This document shows, one piece after another, positions 27,235 through 38,406 of a DNA stretch of 64,000 nt. How positions within the stretch are numbered: position 1 is the stretch's first letter; every line of letters begins with the position of its first letter. Origin of the DNA: Rhizobium sp. WYJ-E13 (GTDB lineage: Bacteria; Pseudomonadota; Alphaproteobacteria; Rhizobiales; Rhizobiaceae); NCBI RefSeq assembly GCF_018987265.1, contig NZ_CP076853.1:496001-560000 (forward strand), read 5' to 3'. Under the pieces are notes generated by a model. It worked only from the letters and a program-made list of their open reading frames with translations, did no database searches and had not been told where the DNA came from. Made by a program: the position numbers and the translations under genes.

Positions 27235-28419
27235 TCATAAAAACAGCCCTTCACGCATGCTTCGCATGAGATCGGTGACTTTATCGTCGGGTTTTTCCCA
27301 CAACATAATACGCAATTCGACGACGAGATCGCCTTTTCCGCCGCTGTCGTTGGGCAGGCCCTTGTCGGGGATGCGGATCGTCTTGTCGGAGCCGGACCAG
27401 GCCGGGACCGTTACATTGAGCGGTCCCTGCGGCCCGTCGATACGCGCCTCGGTGCCGAGCACCGCATTCTCGATGTTCAGCGGCAGCACCGCATGCACGT
27501 CGAAACCGTCGACGGTGAAGCGTGGGTCGGGGGCGATGTGGATATTGATCACGGCATCGCCGCGCTGCATGCCAGGCAGCTTGAAACCCTGGCCCTTGAG
27601 CCGGATCTGATGGCCTTCGGTCGTGCCGGCCGGCAGGGCAAAGCCCACTTCACGGCCTTCGGGAAGGGAAACCGTCGTCCAGCTTCCCTTCATGATGTCT
27701 TCGATCGTCACGGTCGCGGTCGCCACTTCATCCGGCGCCTTTTCAAGGCCCGGCTGGCCGGCGCCGGTGAAGCGACGCACAAGCGAGGTCAGGAGACTTA
27801 GCGGCAGGGACATGTTGGCGCTGCCTGCAGCGGAGGCCTCCATATGCTCGTCCTCTGCCTTGGCGGGGTCGGATTCGGTGGTTTCCTGTTCTGGCTGCTT
27901 GGCGGCCTCCGCTGCATGCGGCTTGGCCTGTGCTTGCTGCGAATGCGTCTGGGATTGGGCCTGTGCGCCGGCAGTGCGGGCTGTCTGCGCACCGAAGATC
28001 CGTTCGACCATCTCTTCTGCGGCTTCGGCAGTGCCGGCCTGCTGCTGTTTGGCACCTGCCGCGGCGGCCTTTTGTGCATTGGCGTTGGCGCGCGCAAGCT
28101 CTTCCATCACACGCTCGGCATTGGCCTGCGCGGCCTTTGCGCGCTCGGCCGCTTCACGGGCTGCGTGCCGCTGCTGCATGATCGTTTGTTCTTGCTTCTT
28201 GGCCTCTGCCATACGCACCGCGCTGTCGAAGAGATTGCGCTTCCTTGGATCTTTCAGCGTCTCATAGGCGCGGCCGATCTCGGCAAAACGTGCGGTCGCC
28301 GTCGGGTCACCCTGATTGTGATCGGGATGCACGGCCTTGGCCATGTTGCGCCAGGCCGCCTTGATTTCATCCGCTCCCGCGTCGCGCTTGACGCCCAGTA
28401 CCTTGTATGGATCACGCAT
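27235..28419 (-). CDS. DnaJ C-terminal domain (CbpA-like) co-chaperone
   Basis: This is a type B Hsp40. The J domain (about 1-65) has the HPD motif in KAVHPDHNQGDP that stimulates DnaK ATPase. A long low-complexity linker rich in Ala, Gln and Glu (about 75-215) contains several coiled-coil-like repeats. The C-terminal substrate-binding beta domains (about 230-375) follow, without the cysteine-rich zinc domain of DnaJ. The unusually long Ala/Gln linker sets it apart from E. coli CbpA. ATG 28419 is preferred to the GTG nine bases upstream. Confidence 0.9.
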   Translation of the reverse strand: MRDPYKVLGVKRDAGADEIKAAWRNMAKAVHPDHNQGDPTATARFAEIGRAYETLKDPRKRNLFDSAVRMAEAKKQEQTIMQQRHAAREAAERAKAAQANAERVMEELARANANAQKAAAAGAKQQQAGTAEAAEEMVERIFGAQTARTAGAQAQSQTHSQQAQAKPHAAEAAKQPEQETTESDPAKAEDEHMEASAAGSANMSLPLSLLTSLVRRFTGAGQPGLEKAPDEVATATVTIEDIMKGSWTTVSLPEGREVGFALPAGTTEGHQIRLKGQGFKLPGMQRGDAVINIHIAPDPRFTVDGFDVHAVLPLNIENAVLGTEARIDGPQGPLNVTVPAWSGSDKTIRIPDKGLPNDSGGKGDLVVELRIMLWEKPDDKVTDLMRSMREGLFL

Positions 28420-28708
28420 TGTTCGCACCGCCGCTGTCGCAATCCGGGAGGCATGTTCCTCGTGGCCGTTCCCGGAAACCGAATACTCAACTCATGACGC
28501 GCCGTCCCGTTCGCTTATGCGACAGGAAAGCCCGCTCGTCGGCCGATCGTGCGGGAGAGTTGCTAATCACTTCTTATTTCCGAAGTTGGACATGGGGTGT
28601 TTTGCCGCGAATGGTTAGTCTTTCACTAAACATTGAGGCGAATCGGCACGACACATTAACCCTGGCGCGTCAGGCGTGCATCCCGCCGAAACAGCTGAGC
28701 AGACGGCC

Positions 28709-29167
28709 TCAGCTTTCCGGCTGGAAGCTCAGAAGCTGCCAGTTGCCGCCGCCGACAAGGCAGGTTTTGCCATAGAACTTGGCGATGCCGACATAGGAGT
28801 GGCGCGTCGTGCGGAACTGGCGGCAAACCTGGCCGGCGTCATTGTTCTCGACGATTGTATCGATGACACCGGCGCTGCCGGTCGAGGCATTGGCCCAGGG
28901 AAGGGGCTGTCCCTCGAGCTTCTGGATATCGGCTGAGGTTACGGCGTTGCGCACCGTCATCTCGTCGGAAAGCGTATCGGTGCTGGGAGCGGGCTGCGGC
29001 ACGGTGCCGGTTGCCACCGAACGATCCACCTTTGCCGAACTCAGGAAATCGAACCCTCCGGCCACGCAGCCGGAGAGGGACAGAATCGCTATACCGACGA
29101 TGGAGAGTCTGACGCTGCCGCGCAGCGAACCCTTTGTATGGCGATGTGTCTTTGCTATGACTTCCAC
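28709..29167 (-). CDS. Lipoprotein of the RT0821/Lpp0805 surface-protein type
   Basis: This predicted outer-membrane lipoprotein of up to 152 residues has a basic N-terminus, a hydrophobic stretch and the lipobox LSLSGC at about residues 29-34. The C-terminal half (QKLEGQPLPWANASTGSAG ... VCRQFRTTRHSYVGIAKFYGKTCLVGGGNWQL) matches the RT0821/Lpp0805 alphaproteobacterial family of unknown function. The GTG start at 29167 is chosen by extent only; a start closer to the signal peptide is possible. It diverges from pdxH. Confidence 0.85.
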   Translation of the reverse strand: MEVIAKTHRHTKGSLRGSVRLSIVGIAILSLSGCVAGGFDFLSSAKVDRSVATGTVPQPAPSTDTLSDEMTVRNAVTSADIQKLEGQPLPWANASTGSAGVIDTIVENNDAGQVCRQFRTTRHSYVGIAKFYGKTCLVGGGNWQLLSFQPES

Positions 29168-29230
29168 CCTGTGTTCTTCCCCAGCGTCAAAGGCTGGGTC
29201 AGTTTAATAAACCGCGGGATTTGAATTAAT

Positions 29231-29851
29231 ATGTCGGAAAACGGGTTAACAGGTGGTGACTTTACTGAAAGTGAAGAGCCCTTCAAGCTCTTTGGAGAAT
29301 GGCTGAAGGAGGCGGAGGCTTCCGAAGTCAACGACCCCAATGCTGTCGCGCTCGCGACGGTCGATGAAGATGGGCTGCCCAATGTCCGCATGGTTCTCCT
29401 GAAGGGTTTCGATACCGACGGATTCGTCTTCTACACGAATTTCGAGAGCCAGAAAGGTCGCGAAATTTTGGGACAGAAGAAAGCGGCCATGTGTTTCCAC
29501 TGGAAAACGCTGCGCCGTCAGGTGCGTGTTCGCGGCCCCGTCGAAATCGTGACCGACGCCGAAGCCGACGCCTATTTCGTCACCCGCGCCCGCGGCAGCC
29601 GTATCGGCGCCTGGGCCTCGAAGCAGTCACGCCCGCTCGAAAGCCGTTTTGCACTGGAAAAGGCAGTTGCCGAATATACGGCGCGCTACGCTATCGGCGA
29701 GATTCCGCGCCCGTCTTACTGGTCAGGCTTCCGGATCCGCCCGACCTCGATTGAATTCTGGAAGGACCAGAAGTTCCGGCTGCACGACCGCATCGAATTT
29801 CGCCGACCGACGCCCGAGGGGGGGTGGGACAAGGTGCGGATGTACCCGTAA
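29231..29851 (+). CDS. pdxH: Pyridoxamine 5'-phosphate oxidase
   Basis: PdxH uses FMN and oxygen to convert pyridoxine or pyridoxamine phosphate to pyridoxal phosphate. The 206 residues show the FMN-binding core [24 protein letters not shown], then [18 protein letters not shown], and the C-terminal [17 protein letters not shown] signature. Length is standard. Its stop lies 5 bases from the stop of the convergent polysaccharide deacetylase gene. Confidence 0.96.
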   Translation: MSENGLTGGDFTESEEPFKLFGEWLKEAEASEVNDPNAVALATVDEDGLPNVRMVLLKGFDTDGFVFYTNFESQKGREILGQKKAAMCFHWKTLRRQVRVRGPVEIVTDAEADAYFVTRARGSRIGAWASKQSRPLESRFALEKAVAEYTARYAIGEIPRPSYWSGFRIRPTSIEFWKDQKFRLHDRIEFRRPTPEGGWDKVRMYP

Positions 29852-29856
29852 AGAGT

Positions 29857-30891
29857 TTATTTGCCGAGCGGTTTCAATGGAATGCCTGATGCCAGCGCCG
29901 AAACATAGCGTGGCTTCTGGTAAAGGCCGTTGAGCGAGATGCGTGGCATATAGGTGGGCCGACTTGCTGCGGGAAACCCCGGCTGCGTTGTCACGGCTAC
30001 GGCAAAGCCGAGCTTTGCCGCAAGTTCCGCTTCGCGGCCTGTCGCAGCTTCCTGCGTGCCATAGGGATAGGCGATCGCCCGCGGGCGGATGCCGCTGATC
30101 GATTCGACATAATCGGCCGAGATTTCCATCTCGATCCGTGCTTCCGCCTGCGTCAGGCGGGCCAGCGCCCGGTGGCTGATCGTATGGGCGCCGAGACTGG
30201 CGAGCGGGCTTGCCGAAAGTTTGCGCAACTCCTGCGGCGCCATGACCAGCTCCCGCGTGATATCGACCGGCTCGATTCCGTGGTGCCGGGCCAGCGCATC
30301 CACCTCCAAGATGGCGCGGCTCTCGTCCTGCCTGTGGATAAACTCGGCAAGCCGGTCGAAGGCGTCCCATTTCCGGACGAGCGTGTCGAGCGCCAGTCTC
30401 TCCCTCCTGCGGCCGAAGTTGAACTCGATGCTGTTCTCCCTGCCGAGCAGCAGCGCCAGGGTTTCCCACCAGATGCTGTGGGAGCCTTCGGCAAAGCCTT
30501 GCGCTACGAAAACGGTAAAGGGTGCCCGATGCCGCTCGAAAACGGGCAGGGCATGGACGAGATTGTTGCGATACCCATCATCCAGCGTGAAGGCGGCGAA
30601 CAGGCGATCGTCCTGCGGGTCCGACAATAGCGAGGGCACGGCATCGAGCGGCACGAAACGATAGCCGCTCCGTTTCAGCCGCCGAAGCACTGCGTCCAGA
30701 AATTCCGGCGTTATTTCAAGATGTTCGTTGGGTTCGAACGGCTGGGCGATATGCGGGCGCACGTGATGGAGCGTGAAGATGACACCACGTCCGCGGGCCT
30801 CCTTCATGAGCCCGGCTGCATTCGCCAGCCACGCCGCTTCCAGCCCGCCGCCGATCGCGATGCGTTTCAGACGTCGCTTCCACTGCCCCAT
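29857..30891 (-). CDS. Polysaccharide deacetylase family protein
   Basis: This is a NodB-homology domain protein of 344 residues. The catalytic Asp pair is in FTLDDGYRNN and the metal His pair is in GAHTISHRAL, with FVAQGFAEG and the PYG motif (AYPYGTQEAA) between and after. The segment VIFTLHHVRP near the N-terminus is typical of cell-envelope glycan deacetylases. The start at 30891 (MGQWKRRLK) follows GGGAAAA; the frame runs upstream to 30936 without a better site. No signal peptide is obvious. The substrate (peptidoglycan, exopolysaccharide or other glycan) is unknown. Confidence 0.9.
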   Translation of the reverse strand: MGQWKRRLKRIAIGGGLEAAWLANAAGLMKEARGRGVIFTLHHVRPHIAQPFEPNEHLEITPEFLDAVLRRLKRSGYRFVPLDAVPSLLSDPQDDRLFAAFTLDDGYRNNLVHALPVFERHRAPFTVFVAQGFAEGSHSIWWETLALLLGRENSIEFNFGRRRERLALDTLVRKWDAFDRLAEFIHRQDESRAILEVDALARHHGIEPVDITRELVMAPQELRKLSASPLASLGAHTISHRALARLTQAEARIEMEISADYVESISGIRPRAIAYPYGTQEAATGREAELAAKLGFAVAVTTQPGFPAASRPTYMPRISLNGLYQKPRYVSALASGIPLKPLGK

Positions 30892-31123
30892 TTTTCCCGT
30901 GACCCCGCTTTGTATTCGTGTCACACAAGCTATCAATCCGCCGTTAAACCTTGCTGAATCGTGCCTGGAGAGTGGCTTCTTTATCGGCTGTTAACCAAGC
31001 GAAACAAAAGCTTGGAAAAAACTTGGGCGTTGCCTCAAAGTCGCGCCAGATTGTGGGCATGTGTCACAATACGGGACATAGTTTCGATTGTATCGACTCG
31101 CCGGATAGAATGAGGGGAAGCGC

Positions 31124-32413
31124 ATGAGAAGGCTTTTGGCTGCCATTTTGACCGCGACGCTGGCAATTACTGCACCCGTAGCGGCCTTTGCCGGAAGCGC
31201 CTCTCTCGTCCTCGATGCCCGCACCGGCAAAGTCCTCGCGTCCGAAAACGGTGATACGCTGAACCATCCGGCCTCGCTGACGAAGATGATGACGCTCTAT
31301 CTGACCTTCGAGGCGCTCAATCGCGGCAAGATCACCTGGGATACGCCGGTCACGATGTCGAAATATGCGGCCTCCCGTCCACCCACGAAGCTCGGCGTGA
31401 AGCCGGGCGGCACGATCACCGTGCGCGAGGCGGTCTATGGCATGATCGTCAAATCCGCCAATGATGCTGCTGCCGCCATGGGTGAAAAGCTCGGTGGTTC
31501 GGAAAGCAATTTCGCCAGGCTCATGACCCAGAAGGCCCGCCAGCTCGGCATGAGCCGCACGGTCTTCGTCAACGCATCCGGCCTGCCGGACAAGCGCCAG
31601 ATCACGACGGCACGCGACATGTCCACGCTCGCCGTGGCGCTGATGAAGAACTATCCCAGCGAATATCGCCTCTTCTCCATCGCGAGCTTCAATTTCCGCG
31701 GCCGGACCATCCGCGGCCACAACAATCTCATGTATCGCTACGAGGGCATGGACGGCATCAAGACCGGCTACACCAATGCCTCCGGTTTCAACATTGTCAG
31801 TGCTGTGAAGGACGGTAACCGTCGCGTGGTCGGCGTGGTGCTCGGCGGCCGCACCGCTCGTAGCCGCGACGCCCAAATGGCAGCGCTCCTCGATCGGTAT
31901 ATCGGCCGCGCGTCCTCTTCCGGCGGCGCTAAGCTGGTTGCAAGCATGAATACCAAGGAGCAGGTCGAAGTAGCCTCGGCCGCCGATGACACCGATGTTC
32001 CCATGCCGGTGAGTGCGCCCCGTGTCGCAGAGGAGGCCGTACAACCCGCGCCGAAAGCGCTCGGTTATGCCGATGGTGGCGTTATTCCGCTGGAGCGTCC
32101 GGCGGCGATGGACGAGATCATCAATGCCGGCAAGGCATCGAAAGCGCCGGCTGGCAAGGCAGGTGGCTGGCAGATCCAGATTTCCGCCGCCCCGAGCGCC
32201 GATGCCGCCCGAGCGCTTCTTGCGCAGGCTCAGTCCGAGGCAGGTGCACCGCTGGTCTCCGCCTCGCCTTATACTGAAGCTGTCGGCAAGGGCGCCAGTG
32301 CGGTTTACCGCGCCCGTTTCGTCGGCTTCCAGAGCAAGGAAGACGCGACGTCTGCCTGTGACGCCCTGAAGAAGCGCTCCTATGACTGCATGCTCCTGCC
32401 GAACCAGGGCTGA
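31124..32413 (+). CDS. D-alanyl-D-alanine carboxypeptidase with C-terminal SPOR domain
   Basis: This exported penicillin-binding protein of the S11 family has 429 residues. A signal peptide ends near AAFAG (residue 24). The active-site triads are S51-L-T-K54, SAN (in VKSANDAAAAM) and KTG (in GIKTGYTN). A Pro/Ala-rich linker follows, then a SPOR domain (about 350-425, WQIQISAAPSADAARALL ... VGFQSKEDATSACDALK) that binds denuded septal peptidoglycan. It trims stem pentapeptides, probably at division sites. The start has GAATGAGGGGAAGCGC before it. Confidence 0.94.
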   Translation: MRRLLAAILTATLAITAPVAAFAGSASLVLDARTGKVLASENGDTLNHPASLTKMMTLYLTFEALNRGKITWDTPVTMSKYAASRPPTKLGVKPGGTITVREAVYGMIVKSANDAAAAMGEKLGGSESNFARLMTQKARQLGMSRTVFVNASGLPDKRQITTARDMSTLAVALMKNYPSEYRLFSIASFNFRGRTIRGHNNLMYRYEGMDGIKTGYTNASGFNIVSAVKDGNRRVVGVVLGGRTARSRDAQMAALLDRYIGRASSSGGAKLVASMNTKEQVEVASAADDTDVPMPVSAPRVAEEAVQPAPKALGYADGGVIPLERPAAMDEIINAGKASKAPAGKAGGWQIQISAAPSADAARALLAQAQSEAGAPLVSASPYTEAVGKGASAVYRARFVGFQSKEDATSACDALKKRSYDCMLLPNQG

Positions 32414-32475
32414 GCTGCACACTCTGGACAATTTCCGGGAATCGGCGCTCTCCTCATAAACAAAAGGAGAACGTC

Positions 32476-32781
32476 ATGCTGCAACGGCTCGCCGATCAGT
32501 TCGAGACCTCATCGTCAACCTATGCCAGCGCCAACGGCATTGAGCGCGATGCCGACTGGTTCCTGCTGAAACTGCAGGAGGAGATGGGTGAACTGACCCA
32601 GGCCTGGAACCGTCTGACCGGTCGTGGTCGTGCCAAAGGCCGCTCGCGCGAGGAGATGGAACGCGACCTCGCCGATGAGACCGCCGATATCCTCGGCCAT
32701 CTCCTACTCTTCGCCCGTCGCCACGACATCGATCTCGCCACTGCAGTCGAACGGAAATGGAAATTCAAGCTCGAGGCGTGA
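32476..32781 (+). CDS. MazG-like nucleotide pyrophosphohydrolase
   Basis: This all-alpha NTP-PPase domain of 101 residues carries the Mg2+ motif EEMGE at about residues 35-39 and DETAD at about 66-70, the E-x3-E and E-x2-D pair of the MazG/HisE superfamily. It probably hydrolyses a nucleoside triphosphate or related compound as a housecleaning enzyme; the exact substrate is not readable. AAAGGAG precedes the ATG. It converges with the GNAT gene 12 bases away. Confidence 0.85.
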   Translation: MLQRLADQFETSSSTYASANGIERDADWFLLKLQEEMGELTQAWNRLTGRGRAKGRSREEMERDLADETADILGHLLLFARRHDIDLATAVERKWKFKLEA

Positions 32782-32793
32782 TCCGCTTGATGG

Positions 32794-33291
32794 TCAGCTC
32801 GTTGTGACTTTGCGCTGGTAGAATTTGCTGTCCACCGCCATGAGCGGGAATGCCCGCGGCAGGTCCTTCTTGGGAATTTCAGAAAACCCGTTCCTTTCAT
32901 AGAACCGCTGTGCAGCAAGAAACTTGTCGGTGGTGCCGAGGAAGATATCGGTCACGCCGACTTCGCCGGCATGGGCAAAGAGCGCCTCGAGCAGTCGGTT
33001 GGCGACGCCGTGTTCGCGGCCTCGCACCTCGGCGGCCACGAACATCTTCCGGAGCGCAGCCTGGTTGTTGCCCATATCCTTGAGGCCAAGCGTGCCGACA
33101 ATGACACCGTCTTTCACCGCGACCCAGAACTGACCCTTGCCCGACTGGTAAAAGTCGGGAATGACGCGCAGGTCCGGCTGCGCGTCAGCGGTGATGCCGA
33201 TGCCGAATTCTTCACGCTGGATCGGCAGGATGACCGAGATCACGTCATCGGCATCGTCAGGGGCGAAGGTTCTGATTTCGATCCCGACCAT
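32794..33291 (-). CDS. GNAT family N-acetyltransferase
   Basis: This is a single GNAT domain of 165 residues. The acetyl-CoA loop is EVRGREHGVANRLL, a variant of the R/Q-x-x-G-x-G/A motif, and the C-terminal AAQRFYERNGFSEI is the conserved motif B. The substrate is unknown. It lies 12 bases downstream of tldD on the same strand. Confidence 0.87.
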   Translation of the reverse strand: MVGIEIRTFAPDDADDVISVILPIQREEFGIGITADAQPDLRVIPDFYQSGKGQFWVAVKDGVIVGTLGLKDMGNNQAALRKMFVAAEVRGREHGVANRLLEALFAHAGEVGVTDIFLGTTDKFLAAQRFYERNGFSEIPKKDLPRAFPLMAVDSKFYQRKVTTS

Positions 33292-33303
33292 GATCCTATC
33301 GCC

Positions 33304-34719
33304 TCAGGCCTGTGTGCCGCCGACGGTCACCTGATCCATGCGCAGATGCGGCTGGCCGACGCCGACAGGCACCCACTGGCCCGCCTTGCCGCAATTGCCG
33401 ATGCCGGTGTCGAGTTTCATGTCGTTACCGATCATCGACACGCGCTTCATCGCGTCCGGGCCGTTGCCGATCAGCATGGCGCCCTTGATCGGCGCACCGA
33501 TCTTGCCGTTTTCGATGAGATAGGCCTCGGTGCAGCCGAAGACGAATTTGCCTGATGTGATGTCCACCTGGCCGCCGCCGAAGGAGACGGCATAGATGCC
33601 CTTCTTGACCGAAGCGATGATCTCTTCCGGCGTCTTGTCGCCGCCGAGCATATAGGTGTTGGTCATGCGCGGCATCGGCACATGCGAATAGCCCTGGCGG
33701 CGGCCGTTGCCGGTGGGCGCCATGCCCATCAGTCGGGCATTCTGCCGATCCTGCATGTAGCCGACCAATTTGCCGTTCTCGATCAGCACATTATAGGCCG
33801 AAGGCGTGCCTTCGTCATCGATGGTGATCGAGCCGCGGCGGCTGTCGATCGTGCCGTCGTCGACGACGGTCACGCCTGGTGCTGCCACCATCTGGCCCAG
33901 GAGACCCGCAAAGGCGGAGGTCTTCTTACGGTTGAAATCGCCCTCGAGGCCGTGACCCACGGCCTCGTGCAGCATGACGCCCGGCCAGCCGGAGCCGAGC
34001 ACGACGTCCATCGTGCCTGCCGGCGCGTCGATCGCTTCGAGATTGACGAGTGCCTGGCGCAGCGCTTCGTCGGCACCGTGCTGCCAGCTTCCCGTCGCGA
34101 TGAAATCGCCGAAGCCGATGCGGCCGCCCTGGCCGTAGGAGCCGCTTTCCTGGCGATCGCCTTCGCCGACCATCACGGAGATGTTGATGCGCGTCATCGG
34201 CCGGATGTCCTGTACGCGATGGCCGTCGGCGCGCAGGATGTCGACCACCTGCCAGCTTGCGGCGACGGAGGCCGTCACCTGCCGCACTTTGTCGTTCTTG
34301 CCGCGCAGATAGGCGTCGATATCGGTCAGCACCTTGACCTTCTCCTCGAAGGTCGGCGAACCGATCGGGTTCTCGTCGGTGTAGAGCTTGCGGTTGGTGC
34401 CCTGGGGCGCTGCCGCATAGCTGCCGGAATAGCCGCGCATGACGGCGCCGACCGCATCGGCGGCCCGCTTCAGCGCCGAGACGGAGAGGTCACCCGCATG
34501 CGCATAACCGACAGCTTCGCCGGCCACGGCGCGCAGGCCAAAACCCTGCTCGGTGTTGAAGCTGCCGCCCTTGAGGCGGCCGTTATCGAAAGTCAGCGAT
34601 TCCGCCTGCGCGTGCTCGATGAAGAGCTCGCCGTCATCGGCGCCGGAAAGCGCCTCGGCGACATGCTTGCGCATCGTCGCTTCGTCGGCATCGAAAAGCG
34701 TCAGGAGATCGGTGGTCAT
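33304..34719 (-). CDS. tldD: Metalloprotease TldD
   Basis: TldD with PmbA/TldE forms a zinc protease that processes peptides such as microcins or CcdA. The 471-residue protein has the zinc motif HEAVGHGLEGDF (H-E-x3-H) and the conserved SRRGSITIDDEGTPS. The C-terminal GNCGKAGQWVPVGVGQPHLR is also characteristic. ATG 34719 has GGAG eight bases upstream; the frame runs back to 34788. PmbA is not in the window. In rhizobia tldD usually sits, as here, next to an IalB gene and the aa3 oxidase cluster. Confidence 0.95.
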   Translation of the reverse strand: MTTDLLTLFDADEATMRKHVAEALSGADDGELFIEHAQAESLTFDNGRLKGGSFNTEQGFGLRAVAGEAVGYAHAGDLSVSALKRAADAVGAVMRGYSGSYAAAPQGTNRKLYTDENPIGSPTFEEKVKVLTDIDAYLRGKNDKVRQVTASVAASWQVVDILRADGHRVQDIRPMTRINISVMVGEGDRQESGSYGQGGRIGFGDFIATGSWQHGADEALRQALVNLEAIDAPAGTMDVVLGSGWPGVMLHEAVGHGLEGDFNRKKTSAFAGLLGQMVAAPGVTVVDDGTIDSRRGSITIDDEGTPSAYNVLIENGKLVGYMQDRQNARLMGMAPTGNGRRQGYSHVPMPRMTNTYMLGGDKTPEEIIASVKKGIYAVSFGGGQVDITSGKFVFGCTEAYLIENGKIGAPIKGAMLIGNGPDAMKRVSMIGNDMKLDTGIGNCGKAGQWVPVGVGQPHLRMDQVTVGGTQA

Positions 34720-34799
34720 GTCTTTTGCTCCGCAAGAAGAGCGGGAGTGCTCAATAGCCGATGTAGGTCTGTTGTGCTGCGCGAGCAAGCCCCGACGGA

Positions 34800-35438
34800 T
34801 CAGGGCAGGGCGTCGTAGCCTTCCGCAAAGCCCTTGAGGTCGACGGGGATGCCGATGCCTTCTTCCGGCGTCTGGAAGACGATGAACGTCGCCTGGGCGC
34901 CGCTGCGGAAGGTCTTGAGCAGTTCGTCCTCGAGAACGACTTCGGCATAGCAGCCATCGGCAAAGCAGCGCACGAAATAGGCGCGGCCGATGTCCTTGCC
35001 GTCGACATTGAGACCGAGGCCGTTTGGCAGCAGCACGCCGAGCGGTGCCAGCACGCGCAGGATCTTCGACTTGCGGTCAGCCGTCTTCAGGACGACGACG
35101 GACAGGCCGACCTCCGGCCGGTCTTCGGCGATGACGTTCTGCATCAGTGCGCACTGCTCGGTCGAAGCGCCGGGCGGCTTGTCGCAGACGACGGACCATG
35201 CGCCATGGTTGGAACGAACCGTGCCGGGAGCCGGTGGCTGCGTTTGCCCAGGCGTCACCTGCTCGACGTTCGGCGTCGCGGGCGACGTAGACGGCTGGGC
35301 CGGAGCGGGCTTCGGGGCAGGCGTGGCAGGACGCGACTGCGCGGGCGCCGGCGTCTGCTGCGCGAAAACGGGGCTCGTCGCGGCGGCCGCGATGCCTGCG
35401 GTCAGAACAAACGACCGCGCGAGGGAACGGAAACCCAT
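34800..35438 (-). CDS. Invasion-associated locus B (IalB) family protein
   Basis: This exported protein of 212 residues has a signal peptide ending at about SPVFAQQ. A Pro/Ala/Gln-rich spacer (about 30-75) precedes the IalB domain (HGAWSVVCDKPPGASTEQCALMQNV ... FVRCFADGCYAEVVLEDELL), with paired cysteines that likely form disulfides. IalB was named from Bartonella erythrocyte invasion, but rhizobial members are widespread and their role is unknown. ATG 35438 follows AGAGG; an in-frame upstream ATG at 35462 lacks a site. Confidence 0.9.
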   Translation of the reverse strand: MGFRSLARSFVLTAGIAAAATSPVFAQQTPAPAQSRPATPAPKPAPAQPSTSPATPNVEQVTPGQTQPPAPGTVRSNHGAWSVVCDKPPGASTEQCALMQNVIAEDRPEVGLSVVVLKTADRKSKILRVLAPLGVLLPNGLGLNVDGKDIGRAYFVRCFADGCYAEVVLEDELLKTFRSGAQATFIVFQTPEEGIGIPVDLKGFAEGYDALP

Positions 35439-35776
35439 GAAAACCTCTGGATATCGAATCATTGCCGCTATTTGTGAGGCTGCCTACAAAAAATGAAAAG
35501 CCCCACCCCGTGAAAACCGGGGGACTGCGGCAGAAATAGGACCTCGCCAAAAGAATGTGCAGCAAGCGGATTGGCCTCAAAGCGCGTTTTTCGTATGCTG
35601 ATGAAAAGCTTGCAATGTTTTGCCATGCCCGACGATGCGGTCCCGGAGCAAAAATGCCGCATAGACAATTGCTTCTGCCTGTTGCGGCGGATGCCAAACT
35701 GTGGTTTGAAGCGCAGAAGATGGCAAGGATTCTGCGTCCGATTTGATGCAGATCAGCGCTCGAGGGAGATTACAAG
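35439..35776. other. Intergenic region between ialB and ctaC
   Basis: The 338 bases separate divergent genes and should carry both promoters. I find no gene with credible start, codon use or homology; small frames such as 35555-35746 look non-coding. The right end contains an FNR/FixK-like palindrome (35743-35756) and the ctaC ribosome site GAGGGAGA. A C-rich/G-rich imperfect hairpin lies around 35497-35530. Confidence 0.6.
35743..35756. promoter_or_regulatory. FNR/FixK-like anaerobox candidate before ctaC
   Basis: TTGATGCAGATCAG matches TTGAT-N4-ATCAA at nine of ten defined positions. It ends 20 bases before the ctaC GTG and just before the ribosome site, so a bound FnrN/FixK protein would more likely block than activate transcription. 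The match could be chance; no promoter start is known here. Confidence 0.45.
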
Positions 35777-36670
35777 GTGATTAAGAAGGCTTTTGCAGCT
35801 CTGACCGCGCTGGTCTGTCTGCTTTTTGCTTCCGGCACATATGCCGATCAGCCGATGCCGTGGCAGGCGACCCTGCAGCCGGCAGCGACGCCGATCATGC
35901 GGGAGATCCGCTGGTTCGAACAGTATACGCTGTGGTTCATTGTTCCGATTACACTGTTCGTTCTCGTTCTTCTTATCGTCGTCTGTTTCAAGTTCCGCGC
36001 TTCGGCGAACCCGGTTCCCTCCAGGACGAGCCACAATACGCTGATCGAAGTCATCTGGACTGTGGGGCCGGTCCTTGTGCTTCTCTTCCTTGCGGTTCCC
36101 TCTTTTAACCTGCTCACTGCGCAGTTGACTCTGCCGGAAAATCCCGATGTGACCATCAAGGCGACCGCGACCCAGTGGCAGTGGAACTATGAATATGAAG
36201 GCTTGGGCGAAACGCCTGTCGCCTTCGACTCCTACCTTCTGAAGGAGCCGGATCGTGCCGCTGCCGGCAAGACCGATCTTTCCGTCTATCCGCGCCTGTT
36301 GGCCGTCGACAACGAACTCGTGCTGCCGGTCGACAAGACCGTCCGCGTTCTCGTCACTGCCGCGCCCACCGACGTCATCCACGCTTTCGCCATGCCGTCC
36401 TTTGGCATCAAGATCGACGCCGTTCCGGGCCGCCTGAACGAAACCTGGTTCCGCGCCGAGCGTGAAGGTCTCTTCTACGGCCAGTGTTCCGAGCTTTGCG
36501 GCAAGGACCATGCGTTCATGCCGATCGCCATCCGTGTCGTTTCCGAAGACAAGTACAAGCAGTGGTTGACCACGGCCGCCAGCGACCTGCCCGGCGCCTA
36601 CAAGACACTGATCGCCGCTGCCGATGGTTCTGCAAAGACCGTCGATGTCGCTGAAAACGTCGCAAAGTAA
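35777..36670 (+). CDS. ctaC: Cytochrome c oxidase subunit II
   Basis: Subunit II of the aa3 oxidase accepts electrons from cytochrome c at the CuA centre. The 297 residues have a signal peptide (to about AD24), two membrane helices (about 50-72 and 93-115) and the periplasmic cupredoxin domain. The CuA ligands are visible: IHAFAMPSFGIK and CSELCGKDHAFM, plus the aromatic electron-entry patch TQWQWNYEYEG. It starts with GTG preceded by GAGGGAGATTACAAG. It is first in the oxidase operon, 17 bases before ctaD. Confidence 0.96.
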   Translation: MIKKAFAALTALVCLLFASGTYADQPMPWQATLQPAATPIMREIRWFEQYTLWFIVPITLFVLVLLIVVCFKFRASANPVPSRTSHNTLIEVIWTVGPVLVLLFLAVPSFNLLTAQLTLPENPDVTIKATATQWQWNYEYEGLGETPVAFDSYLLKEPDRAAAGKTDLSVYPRLLAVDNELVLPVDKTVRVLVTAAPTDVIHAFAMPSFGIKIDAVPGRLNETWFRAEREGLFYGQCSELCGKDHAFMPIAIRVVSEDKYKQWLTTAASDLPGAYKTLIAAADGSAKTVDVAENVAK

Positions 36671-36675
36671 GATAG

Positions 36676-38391
<1,716 letters not shown>

Positions 38392-38406
38392 GATGCCGGA
38401 CTTCCA

